DNA from: Amyelois transitella
Taxonomy: Eukaryota > Arthropoda > Insecta > Lepidoptera > Pyralidae
Direction of reading: 5' to 3'
Assembly: GCF_032362555.1 (NCBI RefSeq)
Contig: NC_083506.1
Location: 6,371,501 to 6,435,500, forward strand
DNA length: 64,000 nucleotides
The position numbers were made by a program, and so were the translations under genes. Of the stretch, positions 48,601-59,710 are shown in pieces. The notes beneath the pieces were generated by a model. The model saw nothing but the letters and a program-made list of their open reading frames with translations. It made no database searches and was not told the DNA's origin. How positions within the stretch are numbered: the stretch's first letter is position 1; each line of letters begins with the position of its first letter.

Positions 48601-51047
48601 GATCTCTCATTGACGATAGACATGTGTTGTCTGCTGCGCATTGCGTCGCCCAGTAAGTCTCTTTGCGTTTTTACACATTTGCTTCGAAACTCAATTCTTA
48701 TAAATTCTAAATTTGTTTCGAATAAAGGTAATTTTTATTCACTCTCAGCTGGGTACGAACCAACAATTTTGATCGCGGCCGAAGCCAGGTGTAAGCGGTC
48801 TGGTACCTACTTACTCCCATGCCTTGAAATTGTTTGATGCACTAATATGCTTTTGTCATTAAGGTGTCCCCTTGATAATATAGTGTTACGCTGCTGGAAA
48901 TTATACATACGGCCTTAGCTCATGCGGCATATAGTGGCCTTGGGTAAATATGGCTCATCCTGGTTGGATGGAAAAATGTAGGCTCCTGTAGGTCAAATTA
49001 TTTTTAAAACAGCACTACATTTAATATTGAAAGCTTTTATATCAACGAAATAATTGCAGCATGACCTCATGGGATGTCGCTCGCTTGACTGCCAGACTTG
49101 GAGACTATAACATCCATTCTAACGTGGAAACACAGCACATCGAGCGAAAAATCAAGAGGGTGGTGAGGCACAGAGGATTCGATATGCGCACTCTTGTAAG
49201 TATAAGAAGACAATAGGTACGCGGGATTCTCCCAATCCTTAAATAATCAAGTGGTAGCATAATGGATTTTTGTGAATAAAGTCTGATAAATCAGAGTTCA
49301 TTCGGCAATGAATGAGGATTTAAATGCAGATACTGACCAACTTAGAGTTAGTTAATTGTGTCATGTAGTATATACGTAATTGATTTAATTTGCCATTATT
49401 CGTCGTTCTGCCACGGCAGTATTGGCACAACATAAAAATGGCTTACCTACATCAATACATAGTAATAAAACAGTAAAAAAATTGTCTGTACATTGAGTAT
49501 ATTTTCAAAAAAATTATAACGATATAAAAATAGTAACCGAGCATGAATCATTGTACGCGCTAATCTCCGAAACTACTGAACGGATTTGAATGAAACTTTT
49601 TTGGTGTATAGCTCTTATGCCTGCCTAGCCAACATATAGGGTATAATATCTATATTTTGGAATCTGGTACAGCTGATATCGAACCATAACAACTCAGCTA
49701 AACTATAGGAAATATCAAAATGACGCTTAACAAAAATTGTTCAACCTGATTAGCATTTTCTGTTGGCGTATAAAAATCGAAGATCTGGAACGCCTGACGC
49801 ATAACCATTAAGACCAGCTAAACCATCCGAATTATGGAAAAGACGTCTTGACAAAAGTTGTTTAACCTGATGAGTATTTTCTATTGGCGAAAAAAAAAAT
49901 GGTAGATCTGGATCATGTGATGTAGAAGTCAAAGGGACCAGATACTCTGTAAAATTTGAGTATATTTAATAATCTTAACCTTCGTATTTTCAATAACACG
50001 CAAACGGAATTGCGGGCATTATACCTTATTTAGTCCTTTATTCCAGAATAAATACAGAATTTTACTTTACATTTTTTCAGTATAACGACGTCGCCGTATT
50101 AACGTTGGATCAGCCCGTGCCGTTTACGAAGAAGGTGCACCCCATTTGTTTGCCAGGCTCGGGCAAAGCCTATGCTGGCATTGTTGCTACCGTCATTGGC
50201 TGGGGCAGTTTACGCGAAAGTGAGTTACAATATAAAAAAAATTTTTGTTAAGCTACGAGGCCACAGACGGACAGACATGTCAAACTTATCCCCGTCGATT
50301 TTACGTAGGGAGTAAACGAAATACACAGCTGCAAAAAATATAATAATTTAATTGGCACCCTTATTCCAGGCGGACCTCAACCTTCAATCTTGCAAGAGGT
50401 TTCTATACCCATCTGGCAAAATGCTGAGTGCAGGCAGAAGTATGGCGCGGCGGCGCCTGGAGGAATCGTAGAGCACATGCTATGCGCTGGTAAAGCTAGT
50501 ATGGACTCCTGCAGTGTAAGTTCTTATGTTTGGTCATAATATCTGCATCAGCCTTTATTATACTTGAAACAAGAACACCCGAAGGAACTTTGTTGCCCAT
50601 CTTTTTTGGCTTACACAACGTTAAACGTCATCGGGAAGACGACGAAAGTATGCATGCGCAATCTTGGGGGTTATCCTTCGACTAATAGATTTCTTACTAT
50701 GTATGTATCTTTACAGAAAATAAAGTAAAAGACGTTTAGTTTAGAAACTTTAATTTTTATGATTATGGTTGTATTAGTATACGAGTAGTCTTAATTTTTA
50801 TGATTATTCGCGTCCTGTCACTTTTTCGCTTATATCTATGTTTTAATCATTCGACTAATATTGTGTTAACGAACATTTAACTTTTCAACAGGGAGACAGC
50901 GGTGGCCCACTAATGGTCAACGAAGGAGGCCGTTGGACCCAAGTAGGAATCGTGTCTTGGGGTATCGGATGTGGCAAAGGCCAGTACCCTGGAGTATACA
51001 CAAGAGTCACTGCCTTCTTACCCTGGATTCAAAAAAACTCTAAATAA
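42618..51047 (+). CDS. Clip-domain trypsin-like serine protease, CLIPD/proclotting-enzyme type (12 exons, 523 aa)
   Basis: A secreted zymogen of the kind used in insect haemolymph cascades such as melanisation or Toll activation. Exons: 42618-42753, 45542-45621, 45744-45914, 46368-46486, 47096-47247, 47718-47791, 47871-47972, 48492-48652, 49060-49195, 50081-50219, 50370-50515, 50892-51047. Signal peptide at residues 1-21. One clip domain spans residues 81-135, with six Cys (81, 91, 97, 120, 134, 135). A Pro/Thr-rich linker follows (about 136-278). The activation site is R287/IVGG. The catalytic triad is His328 (SAAHC), Asp380 (NDVAVL) and Ser475 (GDSGGP). Asp469, equivalent to chymotrypsin Asp189, predicts cleavage after Arg or Lys. 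All junctions are GT-AG and in phase. The active triad shows it is not a non-catalytic homologue. Its exact place in a cascade cannot be told. Confidence 0.94.
43190..43600. other. Unexplained higher-GC block in intron 1 of the clip protease
   Basis: This stretch has clearly more GC than the surrounding intron and contains blocks such as ggtcgtcaacccggccgcta. No frame, splice structure or repeat that I know explains it. It could be transposon or pseudogene debris. Confidence 0.4.
43817..43858. repeat. Perfect 14-bp inverted repeat
   Basis: gaacatcttttcag at 43,817-43,830 and its exact complement at 43,845-43,858, with 14 nt between. In intron 1 of the clip protease. Confidence 0.9.
46205..46345 (-). 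mobile_element. RTE-type LINE 3' end
   Basis: The minus strand has the same terminal segment as 63,697-63,800 (cgcctctttcccggaggggt, then ccacgatctctgcatacttc), preceded by the tacataca tail. It lies in intron 3 of the clip protease, about 20 nt before exon 4. Confidence 0.85.
46730..46940 (-). repeat. SINE-A copy
   Basis: gtataatcaagtctatat at the low end, cccatcgcctaaaaaagc in the middle and gagatggagtggttctattc at the high end; diverged. In intron 4 of the clip protease. Confidence 0.8.
47328..47402 (+). repeat. SINE-A 3' fragment
   Basis: ttgaacgtggcctttcagtc through ctaccccgcgaggtatg to ggacgtgattatatgta. Confidence 0.8.
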
Positions 51048-51117
51048 TCATATATATTTTTTATATTCTTCATTTGTTAAGTTAAATTTAATATCAATCA
51101 TTTTGAGAAAGACAACC

Positions 51118-51123
51118 AATAAA
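51118..51123 (+). promoter_or_regulatory. Poly(A) signal AATAAA of the clip protease
   Basis: Canonical hexamer 71 nt after the stop codon on the coding strand. Confidence 0.6.
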
Positions 51124-52208
51124 CTTGCCTTTCTTAATTGATTGAAACACGTGGAAGAAATGATTTTTGTTTATTTTTCCAGTAATATGTTCCCATTTAA
51201 AATGGAAATGTGCCAATATATAAATAAGATTTCGAAATAAAGATATTCTTAGTTTCAATATAGTTTTTATTTTCATATCCCGTTTTTATAACATTAACAC
51301 GGATAGTGAATTGAAGAATTATAAGTTCAATATATTAAATTATCATCCATTTACAATTCATAAAACACTAAGATACAAACATTTTTTATAGTCAGTCTTT
51401 AATTCTTACACAGAACTTGCTTGATATAGTAAGCGAACAGTAAGTAGGGAAAGTATAACAGAAATAGTTAAGCTTAAAAATTTCCATAAATTAAATTTTG
51501 GAAACATAATAGGCATGATGACAATTTTTTTTGTTACACAAAAAACTACCTGAGATATAATAGGTGACGTAACACATTATTTGGACGAGTCCAAAATGCC
51601 CCGTGCAAAACGCTACTCAAGTGTGACGTCACACCTGAGTTTCTTGTTCGCGTCATGAACTTTATTTGTTTGGCAGCTACCTTTATTATTGCGTTTATGA
51701 ATATGATGTCTTAATAAAAGTTATTCCATATTTTTGTTTATTCACTCCTGGCATAGTTATTTTTAAATAATTTTTAATTTTTAAAATGGACTTTCCCATC
51801 GTACTTTGAAAGAATATAAAAAAACATTTAGGGCGTCAAAATTAAAACTAAAAATTCGAGAAACGTATTTAATTACGTGTATTCTATCATGTTATTAAAT
51901 AATTAATATTGTTTTAAGACCTTGTCATCATCCCTATTGTGTGACAAATTAAAGCATAATTCGATATTATTAGATATTAGATAAAACTGAACGGATATAC
52001 CAGTCACCTTTCCATCCATCATTGGACACTTTAGATTTTACAAAATCCTACTCAATATACGACCGCTTTAAAAAAACGCACCACTTTTCTCAGTCCGCTT
52101 GCTATATCGCGTACCAAGACTTTAAAAGGCTAAGATCAAGGCATTACATAATTATAACATAACTATAATATCACACATTGAAATGTCTAGTAATTAACTA
52201 AAAATAAT
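51124..52208. other. Convergent intergenic region
   Basis: About 1.1 kb between the poly(A) signals of the clip protease and Greatwall. AT-rich, with one CRE-like palindrome listed separately and no gene or SINE-A copy. Confidence 0.6.
51621..51634. promoter_or_regulatory. 14-bp palindrome containing a CRE site
   Basis: gtgtgacgtcacac is a perfect palindrome with the full CREB/ATF core tgacgtca. A related half-site, gtgacgtaac, lies about 55 bp upstream at about 51,564. Whether either is used is unknown, because no promoter is obvious in this convergent interval. Confidence 0.4.
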
Positions 52209-52214
52209 TTTATT
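52209..52214 (-). promoter_or_regulatory. Poly(A) signal AATAAA of Greatwall
   Basis: Canonical hexamer on the minus strand, 22 nt after the Greatwall stop codon. Confidence 0.55.
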
Positions 52215-52236
52215 CTACATACGGTCACGATGAAAT

Positions 52237-55200
52237 CTACATGTCAAAGTTAGACACGTGAAGTTGCTGAAGGATGTTGCGAGCTGGAACAATCAAAGAC
52301 AACTTTCTTAAAGATATTTCTTCTCTCAAAAAGAATGTAATCACAGAAACAATCCTCCAGTTTTTCATTATCTGTATTTGCTATAGACTACAACGAGAAA
52401 CTCCTGTTTCTCACCGGAATTTACTTATGCTTCTTACTCCTGCTTTCCACTCATATTTCTTACTCACATTTCTCACTCAAGTTTCTCACCTTGGAAATAT
52501 CCCGTATCGTGCAAATCATCTGGGGTAGGCACAAACGGTGGTTCCGCATTCAGCTGGTTCTCCCAATCGATGTTGCGGAACAATGGCATGCCTTTTAGTT
52601 GTTCGGCGGCCGGCCGATCCTGTGGTTCCATTGTTAGGAGCGCTTCTATTGCACCCACGGCTTCCACTGATAGGGCTTCATCAGCCTCGGGCCATTCTAT
52701 ATCTGTAATAGAAAAGTTACACATTATCTACACATACTCATGTCTATATCCCTTGCAGGGTAGACAGAGCCAACAGTCTTGAAGAAACTGATAGACCATT
52801 TAAGTTTTATGATAGAATTGAGATTCAAGTAGTGACAGGTTGCTAGCCCATCGCCTAAAAGAAGTATCACAAGTTTATAAGCTTAGCCCTTAGTCGCCTT
52901 TTATGACATCCATGGGAAAGAGTGGTACAGAAAAAGAAATGTCAACTTATTTGTATCTATAAGAAACGAAAAAGTAATATTGTACTTACTTCTAGATAAA
53001 ATATTTTGGAAAACAGCTTGCGGAGTTTCGTCATTAAATGGCGGCACACCCGTCATAAATTCGTACAGGCATACGCCAAGTGCCCACCAATCTACAGCTG
53101 GTCCGTGTCCTTGTCTGTAAAAGAGTTAAATACCTACATCTAAAAAGTGAATTTGTCGCTAGAGGCGTTAATATAGCATGAAGTCTCCAAAATATCAAAT
53201 ACAAAACAGTTGTTTTTCAGGACTTTAGCCAACAGTACTAAATAGTTAGCGCTACTATTTGGATAATAATAACGTGAAGTTCATTATGTATATTTAACAT
53301 CCATTTGTCTAGTACGCTATCAAATTTGCCGTGACGTCTTTTGAAAACTGTTGGTTCTGTCTACCCCGCAAGGGATATAGACGTGATTAAAAGTCGTAAG
53401 CCGTGACGAAAACACTTTGACTAGCAGTCTCGGAAAGCTTTATTCAGTTGCCTACTTCAACAACAACTCCGGCGCCAAGTAATCTGGTGTCCCCAAAATT
53501 CTCTGGTCAGATATTTGGTTGCCTCGTCTGACGCTCTTCGGTGTGCGGTAAGGTGTCTGCGCTGTAGCCAGCGGCGTTTTGCACAGGTCTGTAGGTGACC
53601 TTTCACCCTAGAATAATAAATGAAGCTATTTTTAGTTATGAGAGCATATTAAATTTATCAACGTTTTTTGTTCGAATATAGGTTTGGGTAGCCTGACGTT
53701 AAAAAATAACTTATTTCTATTACCTTACTAGGCCTCCTTGTAGGAAATATTTCTAAACTAGTAGATTTGTGTTTGCTGAACATTATCGATTTCTCCGTTA
53801 AAGGCTGTTCATCTTTAGGGAGATTAAAACGGGTGGATTTGTGCCTCTTCTTGGCATCTGATTTGTTGTTGGAGACTGGGGTAGAAAATATTACGCCCGC
53901 ATTGAAATGATGACTATCATTTTGAGACACCCATCTGCAATATTAAACAAAACACATTATTGTATCTGAAAAAAAAAATATTTACACACAAAATCTTTGC
54001 ATTAAAGCGAGGCATTTAGCGCCACCTATAAAATGCAACGAATTTAGGGCCACCTACAAGTAGTTGGGATAACAATGTTGTTCACAAGGTACCTCTTTTT
54101 CAAAACGCCTTTTATAGGATTCTTGTGTCTATCAGGAGTAGGGTGCAAGGCTAGACGCTTAGGAGTATTCTGACTGAGTTCCAAGCCCATAATCTCTTGT
54201 GTTAGCCCACTGTGGTTCTCCTTAGACTCCGCGAGACTAGTGACGCCCGTCGGAGTGTCTCCTTCACAATCCAAAATTCTCTTTCTTTTCTTTGCTCTGA
54301 AACTAAAATAGTAAATTGTAAAAATCCCATTTGCTGTAAGGGTGTTTCTATACGCGAATCTTTGAAACTACCTACTTAATTTTTTTCGATGAACCTTCTT
54401 TATTGTACAACTTTTAGGCCTGGGAAACATTTAGGGTATCTACATTTTGGTAACTAGAACACGTATGTAGAACTAGATACACATCCATGCGTAAGTAATC
54501 GCGGGCAACAGCTTTTACCAATTAAAACTCTCTCTCATCTCTCATCGCTGCGTGTTTCCGGTTGCGCCCTCTACAGAAGTGCTTCGGGGTTCGGGGTCCG
54601 CCTTCCGATTATTCTCTCTCCACTTGCTCCGTTTTTGGGCGTCCTCGGATTTCAGTCTATTGGCTCGCATATTATCATTTGTAATGTCCAGTCATGATCT
54701 GTTCGGTCTGTATATATATGGGAGTTCCTCACGCGGTCCTTCCGTGATACTCCACATATCCAGCGCAGCATGTTCATTTCCATGACACGCAGGTTTTGCT
54801 TGTACCGCTCCAGCAAAGGCCACGTCTGGCAGCCATAAAACAGGACTACAGATACTAAGTATTTAAAATGGTCGGTACGCTCAACCATATTATCGCCTAT
54901 GTGTACAGGTCACCGGATCTGTATTACAGGCCATGTACTACGTCTTTGCCACATTCAACTGTGTATTAGCCAGCTAGTATGCCAATAATTTTAATATTTA
55001 TAAGTTGAATAAAATTTCAACATACCTATTATTATAATCAAAATGGACTTTGAAACGATAATGTCGATAATGTCATAATGTTGAGTAACTCTGTGAAATT
55101 ACCTTGGTATGCGTTTCAATGAATGCCCTCTACAAAGAGGTGAGGTTGAATTATCAGTACTGTGCTGCGAATCTGACAGCACTGCAGATTCTCCCAGTGA

Positions 55201-57450
55201 TGAATCAGTGTTAGTTGACTTGCTTCTAGAGTTGCTGCTATTTTTTGAACTTTCACAAGTGTGATATGAACTGATTGACTCCGAACCTGAATCTTGAGAC
55301 TGCAAGGAATATGTAACAGTAATTTCTGTTATTACAAAAATTCTTGCTCATCAGATAATTTTTTTTAAAAATCATTGTCTCTAATAATGTTTTAGAAATG
55401 AGATAGTAAGTTTTAATGTATAAAAAACAATATTTGTTGTTTAAAATTACATTATTTACGTGAATCACTGTTATTTAAATGATCTATTGTTTGTGTTGAC
55501 CAATGAGGTTGTTATATGGAATTCAATTAATTATAATACTTACAACAATATCATCAAATGTGATACTGTCAGCACTCATAAATGGATGTATACCAGACAT
55601 CTGAGAGTGATCCATTATATGTGAATTTCCCAATCCGGGAACACCATCATCATTCACCTTACCTGCAAACATTTTGGAATTTTATTATTATTAGGAATAC
55701 ATAAATGTATTCAATTAATAAAATAATAAAATCTTAAGTCATACTAGTCTCCTTAAGTTCATCAAGGAGGTTCTCACAGGGTTCAACAGAAACAATTGAT
55801 GTTTGTGTGCTTTCTGCACCACCGGATCCAAAAGATATGTGAGATGTCAATGATAGCAGCTGGCCGGGAGTCCTCAAATTCAAACTTGGTGTACAATTCA
55901 CAAAGTCTGATATTTCCAAATCTGAAAACATTTTTTAACAAACATTAAACCAAAAACACTAAATGTTACTAAAAAGGTAATCTGAATAAAGGCTTATTTG
56001 TTTATTTACATATAAAATGAATTCCCTTTATGCTGTCTGACCCTTTATATATGTTAATTTTCTAAACTACCCTGTATCCCAACATATTTTGTTATGGCTT
56101 TGTTCGATAAATGTAAATTAATCAAGAGAAATTATGTTTTACGGGTAAATGTGACCAATGTACAATTTTAATCAAGATATTCACTTCACTAAAAACATAA
56201 TGAAACATGACATACCTCTTTGAACTCCAACTTTGGACAATCCAAAATCAGTCAACTTTACATGTCCACTCTTTGCTATTAACATATTATCAGGTTTTAG
56301 ATCTCTGTGGACAATATTGTGCTTATGCAGATAGTCAAGAGCAAGGGCAACTTCTGCTATGTAGAAAACTGCCATGGATTCTTCAAGAAAACCATAAACA
56401 CCCAATAATGATTTCAAATCACCTCCTACCATGTATTCCATTACCTACAAATAAATAAAATGTACAAAATAAAGACATATTACATTTGCCCAGGGTTCCT
56501 CAGGGAAGGTCTGGTCACAATTTCATCAAATTTGGTCTAAGTGTTTTTGTGTTTATAAAGGTATGTATTTATGGACATTTATCATGAATACCTGACTAAA
56601 TTTGCAATTGCTAACTCAGTAGTTGGATCTTTACATCCTGATCACAACTGGCTGCCAGCCTGAAATCAACTTGACTTTAGAATTTTATTTAAAACTTTTA
56701 TAAGCTTTTAAATGGTAATCATGTTTATTTATTATTCGAAAACCCTCAAAGGTAGGTAAAGGTATGCGGAAGCTTAAAATAAGTAAATGGTAGGATAACT
56801 CAAAACTTGAATGGTTAGAAACTGTTATTTAATATGTACTCATATTATTAACGTAAAAGTATGTTTGTTAGCTTTTCACAGTGGAATCAATAAACCAATC
56901 TTCATGAAATTTTGCACACCATAGAGTATAGTGTCATAATGTGGATTATGGGGAACATAAAGTACTTTTCATGTAGGCGAGGAACGAAGAAAAGCTAGTG
57001 TAAAATTAGAATATTAGTTAAATACTCACTAAGTAAACAGAGGAGGCAGACTGCAAACAATAAAATAAATGTACACAAAATGGACTTCTTGACAAAGCAA
57101 GTGCATTTCTTTCAGTGACAACTTGAGCTACCATGTTTTTATTTATCATGTCAGATTTTTCCATTACTTTTATGGCATACATTTGCTCTTTGTTACTGTT
57201 CTTATGAGCCAAAAAGACTTTGCCGAAAGCTCCACGACTAATTGGCTTTATGATAGTAAAATCCTTAATGTCAGGAGCCTGCAACAATATCAATCAAAAT
57301 ATAAACAAAGATCATCAGACCTTAGTGACAATCAGATTTATCAATCAATCTACCAACCTTATTAACGATACTATCATTAATTGCATTAATTTTCTCTAAT
57401 ATCGTATGAGTTTCGGAACTATCTTTATTTTTAAACTCGTTGGAAGCCAT
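52237..57450 (-). CDS. gwl: Greatwall / MASTL mitotic kinase (12 exons, 673 aa)
   Basis: Greatwall is an AGC-family Ser/Thr kinase. It phosphorylates endosulfine/ARPP19, which then inhibits PP2A-B55 and keeps cells in mitosis. Exons in transcript order: 57450-57358, 57278-57030, 56444-56216, 55921-55745, 55662-55544, 55299-55103, 54302-54093, 53934-53724, 53607-53456, 53114-52990, 52702-52490, 52283-52237. The N-lobe has ISRGAFGKV (44-52) and the catalytic Lys68; HRDLKPDN (160-167) and DFG (180-182) follow. A long Ser-rich insert (about 191-530) splits the activation segment before [10 protein letters not shown] (533-542), which is the defining feature of Greatwall. The tail ends [16 protein letters not shown], matching the MASTL C-terminus. 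Exon 7 may start six bases later (tag|tttcag|agc), which would drop two residues. Confidence 0.96.
52735..52926 (-). repeat. SINE-A copy in Greatwall intron 10
   Basis: catgtctatatcccttgcag at the low end, then gacaggttgctagcccatcg and catccatgggaaagag; 5' truncated. Confidence 0.85.
53338..53396 (+). repeat. SINE-A 3' fragment in Greatwall intron 9
   Basis: tttgaaaactgttggttctg followed by taccccgcaagggatatag and acgtgat. Confidence 0.8.
54530..54890 (-). mobile_element. RTE-type LINE fragment in Greatwall intron 6
   Basis: The minus-strand frame carries the C-terminal hallmark of RTE-like reverse transcriptases: [20 protein letters not shown], then [20 protein letters not shown]. It is interrupted and ends in diverged sequence, so it is dead. 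It is GC-rich compared with the flanking intron. Confidence 0.8.
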
Positions 57451-58139
57451 CGTAGGGGTAGCAAGGTAATGAGTAGCGTAGCGACTAAATTATTAAAGCG
57501 AAATTTGGTGAGGTGGCTTGATGAGTTTTAATGAAATAAAAATTGTCGCAATGATTTCAACATCTGTGTCTTTACTTTATTACGAACGAACGAAAGCAAG
57601 TGTATAGTTAACTAAACTATTTATAATATTCACGAATTCAGCATCCACATTTCGATATTCACCCACGATCATAATCATAACACCAACGAATAAAATTTGA
57701 AAAAGTATATTTCATGAATTTTTGTTTAAGGAAATTAAAAGACCGTCAGTGACAAATGATAGTGACAATAAACATGTTGACACATGGAGTAGGCTTCGAT
57801 CAAAGACCATGCAGCTTAATAGATGTGGTATCGGTATCAGTAAGGCTTCCTTTCGTGTAAATATTATTATCACTTCCTGCTTTATAGGATGATTATGGCA
57901 TTAACATAAACCTCAGAGTTGAACTGTTTCACCAGCAAGTGTAGAATCGATAATATCTTACTACCTTAATTATTCGGTCAGCAATCCAACTTAACTTGAA
58001 GAATTTTTTTTGTCTTGAAGTTCATTCTTAATTTTATTAAAATCGGTCCAGCGGTTTAGCTATGAAAGGGTGACACAAAAATTTGAATGTTTCAAAAAAA
58101 TAAGAGAACTTTAAATATGAGAGTGGACAAAAAATACAC
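57451..58139. other. Spacer between Greatwall and MIC19
   Basis: Holds the Greatwall promoter and ends at the MIC19 poly(A) signal. At about 58,035-58,075 is a LINE-tail-like block (aaaatcggtccagcggttta). No gene seen. Confidence 0.55.
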
Positions 58140-58145
58140 TTTATT
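58140..58145 (-). promoter_or_regulatory. Poly(A) signal AATAAA of the MIC19-like gene
   Basis: Canonical hexamer on the minus strand, about 80 nt beyond the stop codon. Confidence 0.5.
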
Positions 58146-58224
58146 TGTCTCCAAAATATAAGTACAATGTAGGTAAATTTATAACATTCATTTTGTAACC
58201 CTCAAGTAAAACTAGATATTTCTT

Positions 58225-59710
58225 TTAATCTTCCATTCTGCAGGACTTGACACACTGACTAAAAGCTTGGACAGCTGCTGAACATAACAGAGGTTGGTGA
58301 GGATTATCTTCATAACATTTCAATATCTGCGAAATTAGCGAAGAAAACATTGTTATTTTTTGTCCACTAGTAGTGTAAGTAGGTATTTACTTACTTTGAA
58401 ATATTTAATTACTTTTGTTCGCCAATCAAAACAAGGTTTAATTTTTTGCAATCGATCGGGAATGGTAGATGGGTTGTCAGAGTACATTTGATTATTTTCG
58501 ACAGTCCTTTCATATTCGGTTTCAATTATTTTATTAATGGATTGATGTTCCTTTTTTAGATTTTCTATTCTGCGAGACCAATAATCAGCATCATTAATTT
58601 CCTGAGTGTCAAAAGAGATAGTGTTTGCTTCATTTAGAAATAGATCATCACTCGCATCCTGCAAGAATATTTTACAAAGTTTAGAAAATACATAACATAA
58701 AATTAAAAACAAAAATTATCAAACACTCGACGGCTCACATCTTTATAATAATATATTATTTTATAATAAATCTTGTAAATCCATACTACATATACATACC
58801 ATCACGACTTTTTCCCAGTGGGGTAGGCAGAGACTATGGATTTCCAATTGCTTCGATCCTTACAGACATCTCCCGCTTTCTCCACACTCATTACTCTTTT
58901 CACGCATATTCGACGATTACGGGTACTCCTAAAATCACCCTTTTTAAGACATTCGGAATTTGGTCTTTGAAAGTTCGACTTGGCCGGCCCTGTGCCACGT
59001 TTAGTCATATCTGCCTTATAAATTCCTCTTGTTAGTCTGTCCTCTCCTCATCCATCCTCTCGATATGTCCAAATATACTCTTTTCAATTTTAGTCACCAC
59101 ATCCTCTTTCACTTTACACATTTCTCTTACATCGATATTTCTTATTCGATCTTTTAAACTAACACCACACATAATTTTTAAAGCTCTCATTTCAACTGCG
59201 TTTACTCTTTTTTCATTTTGTTCTGCCATACCCAACTCTCACTCCCTTACAACATGTGTAGGCAGTATTATGAACGGCCAATCGGGCATTTTTTGATACC
59301 CTCCTACTTCTCGTAAAGGAATGTAATGCCCCATTTACTTTATTTCCAGCAGTCACTCTTCTTTATAATAACCATACTAATAAAACAAATTGTTATTGTT
59401 TGCTCTGCGAAAGACGTTATTAAGTACCTATTTAGTTACCACCTAATGAAATATGATGAGAATGAGACAAATAGGAATTGTAAGATGGATACATAAATTC
59501 CTGCTCGGAACCTACTTATGTACCTACTTCGTAATGTTAGTAATTGTATTGTCATTAAAAAGTATTTTTGGGTATACTTGCTTTGGTTAAACTTTGAAGT
59601 TCTAAAATATCCTCATTTTCGATAGATTTTGGTACTATAACAGGCGACACAACAAAATTATTATCAAAACTTATTCGTCGTCGAGTATCTTTGCTAGCTG
59701 TAGTACCCAT
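58225..59710 (-). CDS. MIC19/CHCHD3-like MICOS subunit (about 158 aa, model partly uncertain)
   Basis: MIC19 (CHCHD3) is an inner-membrane MICOS subunit that helps hold mitochondrial cristae junctions. Inferred exons: 59710-59582, 58658-58413 and 58326-58225. The start MGTTASKDTRRRISFD matches the N-myristoylated, basic family N-terminus, so I prefer it to an upstream in-frame Met. The C-terminus is a twin CX9C CHCH domain: C-FDWRTKILK-C, then C-SAAVQAFSQ-C, followed by VKSC. The spacing is exact only if exon 2 ends at the donor gtaatt (58,412). Exon 1 joins in frame only through a GC donor (aaa|gcaagt); the GT four bases further on gives the wrong phase unless an exon is missing. The protein is shorter than vertebrate CHCHD3 (about 227), so an unseen coiled-coil exon is possible in intron 1, which holds an RTE insertion. 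Confidence 0.8.
58798..59250 (-). mobile_element. RTE-type LINE 3' part in MIC19 intron 1
   Basis: The minus strand has broken frames for the RTE C-terminus: AVEMRALKIMCGVSLKDRIR, FGHIERMDEERTD, then STRNRRICVKRVMSVEKAGD and WKSIVSAYPTGKKS. It ends in the catcacgactttttccc region. Frameshifts separate the pieces, so it is inactive. Confidence 0.85.

Noticed and set aside
48405-48656. Plus-strand frame starting at a Met upstream of the protease domain, which could suggest a separate short protease
   Set aside because: It is intron sequence running into exon 8 of the clip protease. The acceptor at 48,491 gives an in-phase join with exon 7.
52473-52489. Read-through end of Greatwall exon 11 (GEKLE then stop)
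   Set aside because: A strong donor, g|gtgaga, precedes it. The exon at 52,283-52,237 supplies the conserved MASTL C-terminus in phase.
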